Shown piece after piece: positions 33,351 through 41,548 of a stretch of 64,000 bases of DNA; position 1 is the stretch's first letter, and each line of letters opens with the position of its first letter. A program made the translations under genes and the position numbers. This stretch comes from Roseimicrobium sp. ORNL1 (GTDB lineage: Bacteria; Verrucomicrobiota; Verrucomicrobiia; Verrucomicrobiales; Verrucomicrobiaceae), in the NCBI RefSeq assembly GCF_011044495.1, contig NZ_CP049143.1, forward strand, positions 3,410,001 to 3,474,000. Direction: 5' to 3'. The notes beneath the pieces are model-generated. The model ran no database searches. It was not told the origin of the DNA and was given only the letters and a program-made list of their open reading frames with translations.

Positions 33351-33713
33351 TTAGGCGCGGACGTCTTCGTGAAGACGATGCCGGAAGGCCCGGATGGCCT
33401 CGACTGCCTCGGTGGCGATTTCGTAGGCGGCCTCCACTTCACTCTCGGCATCGTTGAAGTCGCCCTCTGCGGCGAGTTGCGCCACACGGGCGCGGAGGGC
33501 TGCGCTACCGCAGAAGGAATCTTCCACGCGCAGCCACAGTTTTCCCAGATGGTTCGTCAGATCCTGAGCCGTCTCCAGCAGACGGACGGCCTCCTGGAAG
33601 CATCGCCCTGCTTCCTGCTGCTGGGGTATTTCCAGCCCGTGATATTCATACATCAACAGTTGCTCCAGATGCACCAGTTCTGAGGAGCACTCTATCTCCG
33701 GCGGCATGTTCAT
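33351..33713 (-). CDS. Small helical protein, paralogue of the gene at 32376-32726
   Basis: 120 aa starting MNMPPEIECSSELVHLEQLL. The first half is homologous to the 116-aa protein downstream (about 35 percent identical over 57 residues). The second half (LAAEGDFNDAESEVEAAYEI, ATEAVEAIRAFRH) is a further helix pair that differs from the paralogue. A GTG two codons upstream is a possible start, but the ATG at 33713 is preferred. Function unknown. It follows the small acidic protein gene by 45 nt. Confidence 0.6.
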   Translation of the reverse strand: MNMPPEIECSSELVHLEQLLMYEYHGLEIPQQQEAGRCFQEAVRLLETAQDLTNHLGKLWLRVEDSFCGSAALRARVAQLAAEGDFNDAESEVEAAYEIATEAVEAIRAFRHRLHEDVRA

Positions 33714-33758
33714 GGCCACTGCGGGTTTGTGGGGGGGGTGAAATGTCGACCAATGCCT

Positions 33759-33962
33759 TTATGCAAAAACCAAACCGTCCTCTTCTTCCAGACTGTCCTC
33801 CGTGGGAAGTTCTTCCACGGTACTGACCTCTTCGAGGTCAAACGCCAGGATGGGCTGGCCTTTCGCAGTGCAGAGCCAGTAGACTCCTGCACCTTTCGAG
33901 ACCAGAGTTCCCTCCACATCCATGGCCATGCTGTCCTGATAACTGATTCGATACCGTTTCAT
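33759..33962 (-). CDS. Small acidic protein of unknown function, 67 aa
   Basis: Starts MKRYRISYQDSMAMDVEGTL and shows SKGAGVYWLCTAKGQPILAF, an alternating hydrophobic pattern of short beta-strands, then a very acidic C-terminus (EEVSTVEELPTEDSLEEEDG). It looks like a small beta-barrel protein. No family recognised. It is the first gene of a two-gene minus-strand unit with the 120-aa protein. The 223 nt upstream (33963-34185) hold no gene I can support. Confidence 0.5.
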   Translation of the reverse strand: MKRYRISYQDSMAMDVEGTLVSKGAGVYWLCTAKGQPILAFDLEEVSTVEELPTEDSLEEEDGLVFA

Positions 33963-34185
33963 AGTGACCGGTTCGTAAAGTGGACTGCCTTGCAGGGCGC
34001 CTCAGCAAGGTGAAGCGCGATGAAAGGACGGCTATCATGACCGATCATCACGCATTTTTCAATCTTAGATACGCAGGCAATTTCTTCACACTTATGGTTC
34101 CTATATCCTAATGAAAACCTAAGTATCTGCCGCAACCGACATCGTGCGTTGAATTGCCTTCTGCATGAGATTCTTTCACGGAAAA

Positions 34186-34214
34186 GCCCGCTGGCGCTCC
34201 CGACGCCAGCGGGC
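34186..34214 (-). terminator. Intrinsic terminator after the DUF72 gene
   Basis: Eleven-bp arms GCCCGCTGGCG (34186-34196) and CGCCAGCGGGC (34204-34214), 7-nt loop CTCCCGA, followed on the minus strand by TTTTCCG. It lies about 100 nt past the DUF72 stop. Confidence 0.8.
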
Positions 34215-34312
34215 CCACACACATGAACTTTGACAATCAACGCAGGAGGTTCGTGGCATGCTGGAAGTCTGGCTGGATGACGATGTGAAAAATTTCTACC
34301 AATGGAAATTCG

Positions 34313-35299
34313 TCATCTCCGGGAATGATTTTTCTCCTTCTTGTTTCCGGTGCGCAGTTCCCACACAGGCCAATGTTCTCGTGGCTCTTCCTCGATAAAG
34401 TCATCAGGGCGCTCAAGTGCGGAGCTTCGCGAAACACCCAGGCGCTGCGCAAGATTCATGGCATCGAAGGGCGCGTGCACCTTCACGTCATTGTCGAAAT
34501 AGACGAAGATGTCTCTTCCCTCGGGCAGGGAGGGAGGCCGCGGCGCTGCCAGCTTGGTTCTGGTGGGCGTTTTTCCCTGCGACCACCCGCGAATCTTGCG
34601 TGCCCATTCCTTGAGAGCAGATTCGGTGTAGCCGCTCACGTACAGTTTCTCATCGCCGTGCAGTCGCAGGTACATGAAGTCGCTCGTGGGATCCTCCATG
34701 AAAGGCCATTTGCCGGCGGTGTCCGCGACCACGAGGGCGACGTTGTATTTTCGAAGGAGTCTGACGAAGTCCTCACACTCAAAGGACGGATGCCGCACCT
34801 CCATGGCATGTCGCAGGCGTCGCTTGGTCTTCACCTTGAGTGATGCGCGTTCCTTGAGCTTGTCATTGTGTTGCCGGGCGAGTTTGGAGGCGGCGGCGGT
34901 GTCCTTCGGCAGGAGCTTGAGAAACGCCTCCACGATGTCGCGATCGTATTTGAGGCTGGGCGGAAGCTGCCAGAGAAAGGGCCCCAACTTCTCTTCCAGG
35001 CTCAGCACACCAGAGGCAAAGAAGTTCGCCAGCGGTGTCTTCACCTCCTTGAGTCTGCGGATGTGCGTGACGTATCGTGCCCCTTTCACCGCGAAGCAGA
35101 ACCCTTTCGGAGTTGCCTTGTACCAAGTGCGGTAGCTGGACGGACGTTGCAGGGAGTAGAAGGAGCCATTGATCTCAATGGAATTTACCTGTGTGGACGC
35201 GAATTCCAGTTCACGATGCTGCGCCCATCCCTTCGGGTAGAACACACCCCGCCATGGAGCGTACCTCCAGCCGGAGATGCCGATGCGCATGTCGCTCAT
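34313..35299 (-). CDS. DUF72 (YecE-like) protein
   Basis: 328 aa TIM-barrel-like DUF72 protein. The family start MRIGISGWRYAPWRGVFYPK is followed by EFASTQVNSIEINGSFYSLQ, FCFAVKGARYVTHIRRL, GPFLWQLPPSLKYD, AMEVRHPSF, VADTAGKWPF and YLRLHGDEKLYVSGYTE, ending DIFVYFDNDVKVHAPFDA. The conserved Tyr/Asn/Trp residues of the family are present, but its activity is unknown. The ATG at 35299 is the first giving this start. It is transcribed away from the ECF41-controlled operon, with 86 nt between its start and the ECF41 -35 element. Confidence 0.88.
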   Translation of the reverse strand: MSDMRIGISGWRYAPWRGVFYPKGWAQHRELEFASTQVNSIEINGSFYSLQRPSSYRTWYKATPKGFCFAVKGARYVTHIRRLKEVKTPLANFFASGVLSLEEKLGPFLWQLPPSLKYDRDIVEAFLKLLPKDTAAASKLARQHNDKLKERASLKVKTKRRLRHAMEVRHPSFECEDFVRLLRKYNVALVVADTAGKWPFMEDPTSDFMYLRLHGDEKLYVSGYTESALKEWARKIRGWSQGKTPTRTKLAAPRPPSLPEGRDIFVYFDNDVKVHAPFDAMNLAQRLGVSRSSALERPDDFIEEEPREHWPVWELRTGNKKEKNHSRR

Positions 35300-35385
35300 C
35301 ACAAGGTATCGCCCTGCCTTTACGGGCTGGCTGGATGACCGCATTTCCAGGACATCGTGCGCAGTGCGAAGTTTTTTTCGGATTC

Positions 35386-35412
35386 TGTCACAGGCCGAAT
35401 CGCTGGATCGTC
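35386..35412 (+). promoter_or_regulatory. ECF41-type promoter of the NmrA-cupin-DoxX-sigma operon
   Basis: TGTCACA (35386-35392), a 16-nt spacer and CGTC (35409-35412). Both elements match the published ECF41 consensus -35 TGTCACA and -10 CGTC. The -10 ends 10 nt before the ATG of the first gene, so the transcript would have a leader of only a few bases or none. The ECF41 sigma factor itself is encoded as the fourth gene, giving an autoregulatory loop. Confidence 0.85.
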
Positions 35413-35422
35413 AGCACTGGTG

Positions 35423-36229
35423 ATGAACACTCCAAAAGACAATTCGAAGGGAAACGGCGGACAGGCTCTGAAGATCGTGGTGATCGGCGGGACAGGATTG
35501 ATTGGGAAGGAAGTGGTGCGGATCCTTCAAGGCAAAGGACACGAGGTGATTGTTGCCTCACCCTCCACGGGCGTGAATATCCTCACCGGTGAAGGCCTCG
35601 CCCAGGCGCTCACGGGAGCCCAGGTGGTGGTGGACGTGACGAACTCTCCGTCGTTCGAGGAGAAAGCGGTACTGGAGTTCTTCCAGACTGCAGGACGCAA
35701 CATCCACGCTGCGGAAGCGGCGGCAGGGGTGAAGCATCACGTGGCTCTGTCCGTGGTCGGTACGGATCGACTTCAGGACAGTGGCTATTTCCGTGCGAAG
35801 CTCGCGCAGGAGAAGCTGATCAAGGACTCCGGCATTCCGTTTACCATTGTGCGTGCCACGCAATTCTTTGAGTTCGTGGCCTCCATTGCGCAGTCGTTTA
35901 TCAATGGAGACACCATTCGCGCGACGCCTGAACCTTTCCAGCCCATGGCAGCTGCAGAAGTGAGCGCCGCCGTGGCAGATGCCGCTCTCGCCGAGCCGAC
36001 CAATGGCATCTCCGACGTGGCAGGTCCCGAACGCGTAAGCATGGCTTCCATCGTGCGCACGTACCTCGCCGCACAGGGAGACAAGCGTGAAGTCGTCGAC
36101 GACGTCAACGCAGCGTACTTCGGCGTGAAGATTGATGACAAATCACTCGTGCCACTCGGTGAGGCAAAACTTGGCCGCGTGCGGTACGAGGACTGGCTCG
36201 CCAAATCCCAGCCAGTCGGCGCGAAGTGA
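35423..36229 (+). CDS. NmrA-like NAD(P)-binding oxidoreductase, ECF41 module
   Basis: 268 aa Rossmann-fold protein with the dinucleotide motif GGTGLIG at 22-28 (KIVVIGGTGLIGKEVVRIL). It continues VVDVTNSPSFEEKAVLEFFQ, HHVALSVVGTDRLQDSGYFR and PFTIVRATQFFEF, typical of NmrA/atypical SDR proteins. The S-x3-Y-x3-K catalytic set of classical SDRs is not clear. It probably acts as an NAD(P)H-dependent reductase or redox sensor. The ATG at 35423 lies just after the ECF41 -10 element. ECF41 operons commonly carry an oxidoreductase or epimerase in this position. Confidence 0.85.
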   Translation: MNTPKDNSKGNGGQALKIVVIGGTGLIGKEVVRILQGKGHEVIVASPSTGVNILTGEGLAQALTGAQVVVDVTNSPSFEEKAVLEFFQTAGRNIHAAEAAAGVKHHVALSVVGTDRLQDSGYFRAKLAQEKLIKDSGIPFTIVRATQFFEFVASIAQSFINGDTIRATPEPFQPMAAAEVSAAVADAALAEPTNGISDVAGPERVSMASIVRTYLAAQGDKREVVDDVNAAYFGVKIDDKSLVPLGEAKLGRVRYEDWLAKSQPVGAK

Positions 36230-36275
36230 GATGTTCACCAACTCTTGTTCAGAACTCATGATTCCATTTCTTCCT

Positions 36276-36707
36276 ATGAAACCGACCCTCATCATCGCTG
36301 CCATTATCGCAGCCCTTAACCTCATGACTTCTCCTGCTGCCACTGCTGCGGATAAAGAGAAAGAGCCTGTGGAGATTAAGGAGATCTTCAAGCGCGCCCA
36401 TCCTGAACTTTCCGACAAGGAGGTGCTGGTGAAGCGCATCGAACTCCAGCCCGGAGCCTCTGCTCCTCCGCACGTGCATCCCGGCATGGTGATCGGATAC
36501 GTGGAGCGTGGCTCAATAGAGTTTCAGTTGAAGGACGGACCGCTTCTCAAGCTGAAGACAGGCGACACCTTCTTCGAGCCACCAGGTGCCCACCACATGG
36601 TGGCGAAGAATCTCGACCCCGCGAACGTCGCGGTGATCATTGCCTTCGTGGAGAACCCCAAGGGCGCACCACTATCCACGCCGCTGGAAGGTCATGGAAA
36701 ACACTGA
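36276..36707 (+). CDS. Secreted cupin-domain protein, ECF41 module
   Basis: 143 aa with a signal peptide (IIAAIIAALNLMTSPAATAA). The cupin barrel has motif 1 APPHVHPGMVIGYVERGSIE (His-x-His metal ligands) and motif 2 DTFFEPPGAHHMVAKN. It should be periplasmic and could be a small-molecule dioxygenase, isomerase or ligand sensor. It lies 46 nt after the NmrA-like gene and overlaps the DoxX gene by 14 nt, supporting one transcript. The ATG at 36276 gives the proper signal peptide; 36258 is an in-frame alternative. Confidence 0.85.
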   Translation: MKPTLIIAAIIAALNLMTSPAATAADKEKEPVEIKEIFKRAHPELSDKEVLVKRIELQPGASAPPHVHPGMVIGYVERGSIEFQLKDGPLLKLKTGDTFFEPPGAHHMVAKNLDPANVAVIIAFVENPKGAPLSTPLEGHGKH

Positions 36708-37137
36708 ACCCAAGCTGCACCGGAATTCACCTTCGCCTTCCGTGTACATCTTGGTCGAATGGTCGCTGCGAGTAAGTCTTGCAGCGGCCTTTCTTTCCGC
36801 GGTGGCGGATCGCTTTGGGTTCACCGGGGCTCCGGGTGCACCCAATGTGGCTTGGGGAACCTGGCAGCCTTTTGTCGATTACACGGGGACGTTGCTCTTC
36901 TTCCTGCCCAAGGCTCTCCTTCTACCCGCAGCGGTGGCAGCCACGGCTGCTGAAGTTCTACTCGCCTTGTGGTTGCTGACGGGCTGGCAAACCAAGCTCG
37001 CCGCATATGGCAGCGCCCTGCTCCTGCTGACCTTTGCATTGACCATGACACTGGCGCTTGGGGTTAAGGCCCCGCTGAACTATTCTGTCTTCACTGCGGC
37101 TGCTGCTGCCTTCGCCTTGGGAGCGATGAAATCATGA
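36694..37137 (+). CDS. DoxX-like membrane protein, ECF41 module
   Basis: 147 aa with four predicted membrane helices: LVEWSLRVSLAAAFLSAVAD, LFFLPKALLLPAAVAATAAE, KLAAYGSALLLLTFALTMTL and YSVFTAAAAAFALGAM. This is the DoxX/DoxD layout. DoxX proteins sit in the membrane near thiol-redox and quinone-linked proteins and are frequent targets of ECF sigma factors. It overlaps the cupin gene and is followed 45 nt later by the sigma gene. Confidence 0.82.
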   Translation: MENTEPKLHRNSPSPSVYILVEWSLRVSLAAAFLSAVADRFGFTGAPGAPNVAWGTWQPFVDYTGTLLFFLPKALLLPAAVAATAAEVLLALWLLTGWQTKLAAYGSALLLLTFALTMTLALGVKAPLNYSVFTAAAAAFALGAMKS

Positions 37138-37182
37138 GCCGTCGCTGGACAATGACAGGTCTGGATGTCCTTTTGGATCCCC

Positions 37183-38046
37183 ATGATTGAAGTCTTCACG
37201 GAGCATCGCAAGACCCTCTTCGGTATAGCCTACCGTATGCTCGGTCGCGTGTCTGAAGCAGAAGACATGCTGCAGGAGGTGTGGCTTCGCTGGCAGAAGC
37301 AGGATGCCTGTACCATCGACTCGCCCAAGGCCTGGCTGGTCTCCACCATGACCCGGCTGTGCATTGATCAACTGCGCTCTGCCCGGCGGGAGCGCGAAGA
37401 GTATTACGGTGTCTGGCTGCCGGAGCCTCTGATGGCCACGTGCGCCATGGAGCCTGACAAGGCGGCGGCTGTGTCGGATTCACTCACCATGGCCTTCATG
37501 ATGATGCTGGAGTCGCTCGACCCCGTGGAGCGCGCGACCTTCCTTCTGCGTGAAGTCTTTGACTACGACTATGCGGATACCGCCGCCATCGTGGGAAAGA
37601 GCGAGGTGAACTGCCGGCAGATCGTCCGCCGTGCAAAGGCCCAGCTTCAAGCACGTCCTCAATCGAACCTCACGCCCAACGCGCAGGCCCAGCGCCTCGT
37701 GGAGCAGTTCTTTCAAGCGGCGGAGACCGGGCGCGTGGAGGAGTTGCTCGCAATCCTGACGGAGGACGCCACGGTGTACAGCGATGGCGGCGGCCGCGTG
37801 CGCGCGGCAGGCCGGCCCATTTGCAGTGCGGATCACGTGAGCCGCTTCTTCATCGGCATCTGGCCACGACTGCCAGAGAAGACGGAGTGGCGTGTCACCA
37901 CAGTAAATGGCAGGCTGGGAGCGCTCCTACGCTCAGAAGGGGAGGTCTACGGCGCCTTCGCTTTTGATGTCGATGAGCAGCAGGTGGAGAACATCTATCT
38001 TGTGTTGAACCCCGAGAAGCTCAAGCACCTGGCGTGGGACATGTAG
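37183..38046 (+). CDS. ECF41-group RNA polymerase sigma factor (SigJ-like)
   Basis: 287 aa. Sigma region 2 covers residues 4-70 (FGIAYRMLGRVSEAEDMLQE, PKAWLVSTMTRLCIDQLRSA) and region 4 covers 105-155 (MMMLESLDPVERATFLLREV, YADTAAIVGKSEVNCRQIVR). A SnoaL-like extension fills 165-287. All three ECF41 hallmarks are present: WLPEP at 78-82 in the linker, DGGGR at 201-205 and NPEKL at 276-280. In this group the C-terminal domain acts as a built-in regulator in place of a separate anti-sigma factor. It is the last gene of the operon that starts at the ECF41 promoter, so it likely drives its own expression. Confidence 0.92.
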   Translation: MIEVFTEHRKTLFGIAYRMLGRVSEAEDMLQEVWLRWQKQDACTIDSPKAWLVSTMTRLCIDQLRSARREREEYYGVWLPEPLMATCAMEPDKAAAVSDSLTMAFMMMLESLDPVERATFLLREVFDYDYADTAAIVGKSEVNCRQIVRRAKAQLQARPQSNLTPNAQAQRLVEQFFQAAETGRVEELLAILTEDATVYSDGGGRVRAAGRPICSADHVSRFFIGIWPRLPEKTEWRVTTVNGRLGALLRSEGEVYGAFAFDVDEQQVENIYLVLNPEKLKHLAWDM

Positions 38047-38088
38047 GTCGAGACGCCGCAGCGAGGTTGCGTTTGGTTTCCTGGCACA

Positions 38089-39867
38089 TCAGCGCTCCGG
38101 AGCAGCTACGACACTCGTAAGCGTCGTTTTTGGATCGTGTGCGTGATCCTTGCGCGCCTCCTGCTGCCTGCTCCCACTCACCAGTCGGGCCAGCTTCTGT
38201 GCAAGCTTCATGCAGGGCTCGTCCACGAATGCCGTAAGCGTGAGCGAGGCCAGCCACACGAGAACAAGATAGATGACAAGCGTGATCAGCACGCCGAGGT
38301 GATAGTATCCGCCCGTGGGCCAGATGTCCCTGACGGAGGCAGGATGGATGGGCACAAGGAACAGGAAGATCCAGCACATGAAGGCATAGATGATAACCTG
38401 ATGGACGCCGTAGATGGCATACGACTGACGGCCCAGTCGATTCAGGGAACGCTTTGTGAAAAAGCGCTGCAGCCAGGGCGAGAGCAGCAGGGCTGAGACC
38501 AGCAAGATGGCTCCCACAAGTCCCGGGCCCCTGGTGGTGAACAGCACATTGAAGTAGGGGAGATAACCTCCCAGCCAGTGATCAAAACCCTGTTCCAGAT
38601 TGCCATGATCCATCTGAAGACCAATCAACAGCCCAAGGATGAAACATGCGGGAGCGATGCTGCGAATCCACTGCCATGAGGTAGGCAGGTGAAGGCTCTT
38701 GAACATGTCTGCCATCAAGGCGCCGAAGATGAAATTCACATACGGACCATCCCTCAGGACCCACGCCAGCACGGGATAGGTAAGCCATCGCGCCCAGCTT
38801 CCCCCCACGAGCATGGCCATGAGGTAGATGATGAAGGAACCCCACAACTCGATCCGGATGGTCCAGAACACCGGGCTGTACTGCACCGCCGTGGTGAATG
38901 CCATGGAGAGGTCCACAAAGAATCCCGCCGTGAGCTGGGGCGGCACGTGGCTGTTTGCAAAGTAGATACCGCTTTGCCTCAACAGCCAGACAAAAGTCAT
39001 CACGACTGCGAGAACCCCGAACAACCGCACCGGCCTGCGAAGAAAGGCCTCCCTCGCCCGCGTCATGTCCACCGGGCCGGGACCCGCGAAAGGCAGGAAG
39101 AGCACGAAGCCACTGAGAACAAAAAAGGTGTCCACCGCAAACGCACCCGCGTTCATGAGTGATGCGAATGGCACATGGCGGTGAAGCGAGACGATGTCAT
39201 ACCACGCCTTCCCCTGGACCACGGGGTCATTGAGCTCCTGGTAGAAAAGCTCCACGAAGTGGGTAACCACTACCACGAGACAGGCAATGCCGCGCAACGC
39301 CTCAAGGTAAGCCAGCTTGCCTTCGCTGATGGGGTGGGTGTGGTAGTACCGGCGCACTTTTCCCCAGAGGAAAATCGCCGCACCAAGATAGATCGGCCAG
39401 CGCAGCCAGTGAGGGACGGGATGCGGAGTCCACAGTTCGTAGCGGGCCTGTTGGGGACCTTTGGAATGATCCGCATACGGTTGCACCCACATGGTCTTTT
39501 CCCCAAGCGAAAAGCGTCCTTCACCGGCCTGCGTGTCGGCCATGGAACTGAATGGGCCACGCAAGGCACGGCCGTCCTGCGTGAGGCGGAGTTGGCGCTT
39601 GAGATGCTCCAGCTCGGGCAGCGCTCCCGGATAGCGTGGCTTCACCATCTCAGGCAGATTGGTGCTGGCGGTAGCCACCTTGCAGGTGCGCCATTTGCCA
39701 AAGAGCCGCCCCGTGAGGTCTTGGGCTAGCACTACTGCCGCCACAACGAGCAAAAGCACGATGCCCACGCGCCGGGAACGCGAGGGCCGCGATGGAGAGC
39801 TCGAAGGTTCTGCTGTTAAGGGGGAATGCACCACCTCGCTGGTGCCGCATTCACAGACACCGCGCAA
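38089..39867 (-). CDS. Acyltransferase family 3 membrane protein with N-terminal extension
   Basis: 592 aa. An N-terminal helix (VGIVLLLVVAAVVLAQDLTG) and about 110 soluble residues precede the acyltransferase-3 membrane domain. That domain starts at LAYLEALRGIACLVVVVTHF (the conserved Arg and His of the family) and runs through ten or so helices, including AFAVDTFFVLSGFVLFLPFA. Family members O-acylate sugars or lipids at the membrane. The extension of about 180 residues is unusual and may be periplasmic. The gene is convergent with the ECF41 sigma gene, with 42 nt between stops, and stands alone. Confidence 0.82.
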   Translation of the reverse strand: MRGVCECGTSEVVHSPLTAEPSSSPSRPSRSRRVGIVLLLVVAAVVLAQDLTGRLFGKWRTCKVATASTNLPEMVKPRYPGALPELEHLKRQLRLTQDGRALRGPFSSMADTQAGEGRFSLGEKTMWVQPYADHSKGPQQARYELWTPHPVPHWLRWPIYLGAAIFLWGKVRRYYHTHPISEGKLAYLEALRGIACLVVVVTHFVELFYQELNDPVVQGKAWYDIVSLHRHVPFASLMNAGAFAVDTFFVLSGFVLFLPFAGPGPVDMTRAREAFLRRPVRLFGVLAVVMTFVWLLRQSGIYFANSHVPPQLTAGFFVDLSMAFTTAVQYSPVFWTIRIELWGSFIIYLMAMLVGGSWARWLTYPVLAWVLRDGPYVNFIFGALMADMFKSLHLPTSWQWIRSIAPACFILGLLIGLQMDHGNLEQGFDHWLGGYLPYFNVLFTTRGPGLVGAILLVSALLLSPWLQRFFTKRSLNRLGRQSYAIYGVHQVIIYAFMCWIFLFLVPIHPASVRDIWPTGGYYHLGVLITLVIYLVLVWLASLTLTAFVDEPCMKLAQKLARLVSGSRQQEARKDHAHDPKTTLTSVVAAPER

Positions 39868-39952
39868 GACGTACCGCCTCCGTGCGCGAAAAAACTCTCG
39901 TCAGGAGGCGGTGGAGGTCAGGCAACCTGCATGGCGCTCAGGTCAGGTCAAC

Positions 39953-41107
39953 TCAGTCCAAGGAGGGCAGGTCGATCCACTTGCGCTTCTCCCAGGATTC
40001 AAGGCCAGCCTCAGCGAGCTGCACGCCCTTGGCGCCCTCTCGCAGCGTCCAGCGGAAGGGGGCATCCGTGACCACATGCTTCAGGAACAGTTCCCACTGA
40101 ATCTTGAAGGCGTTGTCATACGTGGTGGCATCCGGCACTTCCTGCCAGCCTCCGAAGAAGTTGATGGGCTGCTCGATATCCGGGTTCCATACGGGGCGGG
40201 GTGTGGTGCCTTGAGCCTGCACCCAACACTTGCGCAGACCCACGATGGCGGAGCCATGCGTGCCATCCACCTGCATGGTGAAAAGGTCATCGCGACGCAC
40301 ACGGACCGTCCATGAACTGTTGAACTGGCAAACCACACCCGTGTCCGTCTCAAAGGTGGCGTAGCACGCGTCATCCGAGGTGCAGGGATACACCTTGCCG
40401 CGCTCATCCCGACGCTCCGGCAGGTGCGTGGCGCCAAGGCAGCTCACGGACTTCACTTCACCGAAGAGATTATCCACCACGTATCGCCAGTGGCAGAGCA
40501 TGTCCACGATGATGCCGCCGCCGTCTTCCTTGCGATAGTTCCACGAGGGACGCTGGGCGGGCTGGTCTTCATCCAAACCGGTGAAGACCCAATAGCCGAA
40601 CTCACCGCGCACACTGAGAATCTTGCCGAAGAAGCCCTGATCGCGCAGCACCTTGAACTTGCGAATGCCCGGCAGCCAGAGCTTGTCCTGCACCACGCCA
40701 TTCTTCACGCCTGCGTCTTCGCATACCTTCGCGAGACGAATCGCTTCCGCAGTCTCCACGGCAGTCGGCTTCTCGCAGTAGATGGCTTTGCCGGCTTTCA
40801 CTGCCTTCTCCACGAAGCCCGCACGCTGCAGTGTGCCGGACGCATCGAAAAAGATTTCATAAGAAGGATCTGCCAACGCGGCATCGAGGTCCGTGGTGTA
40901 CTTCGCCACGCCATGCTTCTGTGCCAGCGCACGGAGCTTGTCCTCATTGCGACCGGTGAGAATCGGATCCGGCATGATGGTGAGGTCATCATTCACCTTC
41001 AGACCACCCTGCTGGATGATGGCCAGGATGGAGCGGATAAGGTGCTGGTTCGTACCCATGCGTCCCGTGACGCCGTTCATGATGATGCCGATTCTGCGAG
41101 TTTCCAT
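39953..41107 (-). CDS. Gfo/Idh/MocA-family oxidoreductase
   Basis: 384 aa. The Rossmann start [20 protein letters not shown] leads to the family's E-K-P motif in [18 protein letters not shown] and the C-terminal beta-sheet domain with [20 protein letters not shown], whose histidine is the usual general acid site. It is an NAD(P)-dependent dehydrogenase acting on a sugar, inositol or related polyol in the cytoplasm; the substrate is unknown. Last gene of a minus-strand group with DUF4279 and a TIM-barrel isomerase, opposite an AraC regulator. Confidence 0.88.
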   Translation of the reverse strand: METRRIGIIMNGVTGRMGTNQHLIRSILAIIQQGGLKVNDDLTIMPDPILTGRNEDKLRALAQKHGVAKYTTDLDAALADPSYEIFFDASGTLQRAGFVEKAVKAGKAIYCEKPTAVETAEAIRLAKVCEDAGVKNGVVQDKLWLPGIRKFKVLRDQGFFGKILSVRGEFGYWVFTGLDEDQPAQRPSWNYRKEDGGGIIVDMLCHWRYVVDNLFGEVKSVSCLGATHLPERRDERGKVYPCTSDDACYATFETDTGVVCQFNSSWTVRVRRDDLFTMQVDGTHGSAIVGLRKCWVQAQGTTPRPVWNPDIEQPINFFGGWQEVPDATTYDNAFKIQWELFLKHVVTDAPFRWTLREGAKGVQLAEAGLESWEKRKWIDLPSLD

Positions 41108-41125
41108 GATGTGTGAGGAGTTTGC

Positions 41126-41539
41126 TTAAAGGGGGGTGTAGTTGAATGCGATGCCCAGAGGAAGTTGTCTCATGATTTCTAAAGCTCCCTGGTCAACGCG
41201 GAGAATGGGCGCTTCGCAGTCGGTCATGCAACCAAGACAAATGTCGGCCACCACGTCACCTGAAATGATGGTGGAGAAGAAATCTCTATGAGGGCGGATT
41301 TGTTCCCAGATGTGCTGGATGTGGTTCTCCCACGACTCCGATTTTGGCAAAGGGGATTCCAGTTCCCACAGGTCATGCTTCCACAGCCAGTCAGGCGGCC
41401 CGTCTGGATAATGCTTTGTGTCTTTGAGGTGACTGTCCGTAGCTAGCAGGCCAGTCACCTCCGTGATCCTCTGGTGGAACGCTCCGGCGTTCCAGATACG
41501 AAGCGACACATTATACTTATAATTGTACTCAGCAGCCAT
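41126..41539 (-). CDS. DUF4279 domain protein
   Basis: 137 aa. The alternating pattern VSLRIWNAGAFHQRITEVTG, DWLWKHDLWELESPLP, HIQHIWEQIRPHRDFFSTI and LRVDQGALEIMRQLPLGIAF fits DUF4279. Its function is not known, and members are not normally linked to sugar metabolism. It lies 18 nt before the Gfo/Idh gene and 9 nt after the TIM-barrel gene, so it must be co-transcribed with both. Confidence 0.7.
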   Translation of the reverse strand: MAAEYNYKYNVSLRIWNAGAFHQRITEVTGLLATDSHLKDTKHYPDGPPDWLWKHDLWELESPLPKSESWENHIQHIWEQIRPHRDFFSTIISGDVVADICLGCMTDCEAPILRVDQGALEIMRQLPLGIAFNYTPL

Positions 41540-41548
41540 GGGAACCCC

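Noticed and set aside
34237-34452. 71-codon minus-strand frame overlapping the DUF72 3' end
   Set aside because: Overlaps DUF72 coding sequence in another frame; no supporting features.
39873-39912. Possible terminator ACCGCCTCC...GGAGGCGGT before the acyltransferase start
   Set aside because: The loop is 22 nt and there is no U-run in either direction.
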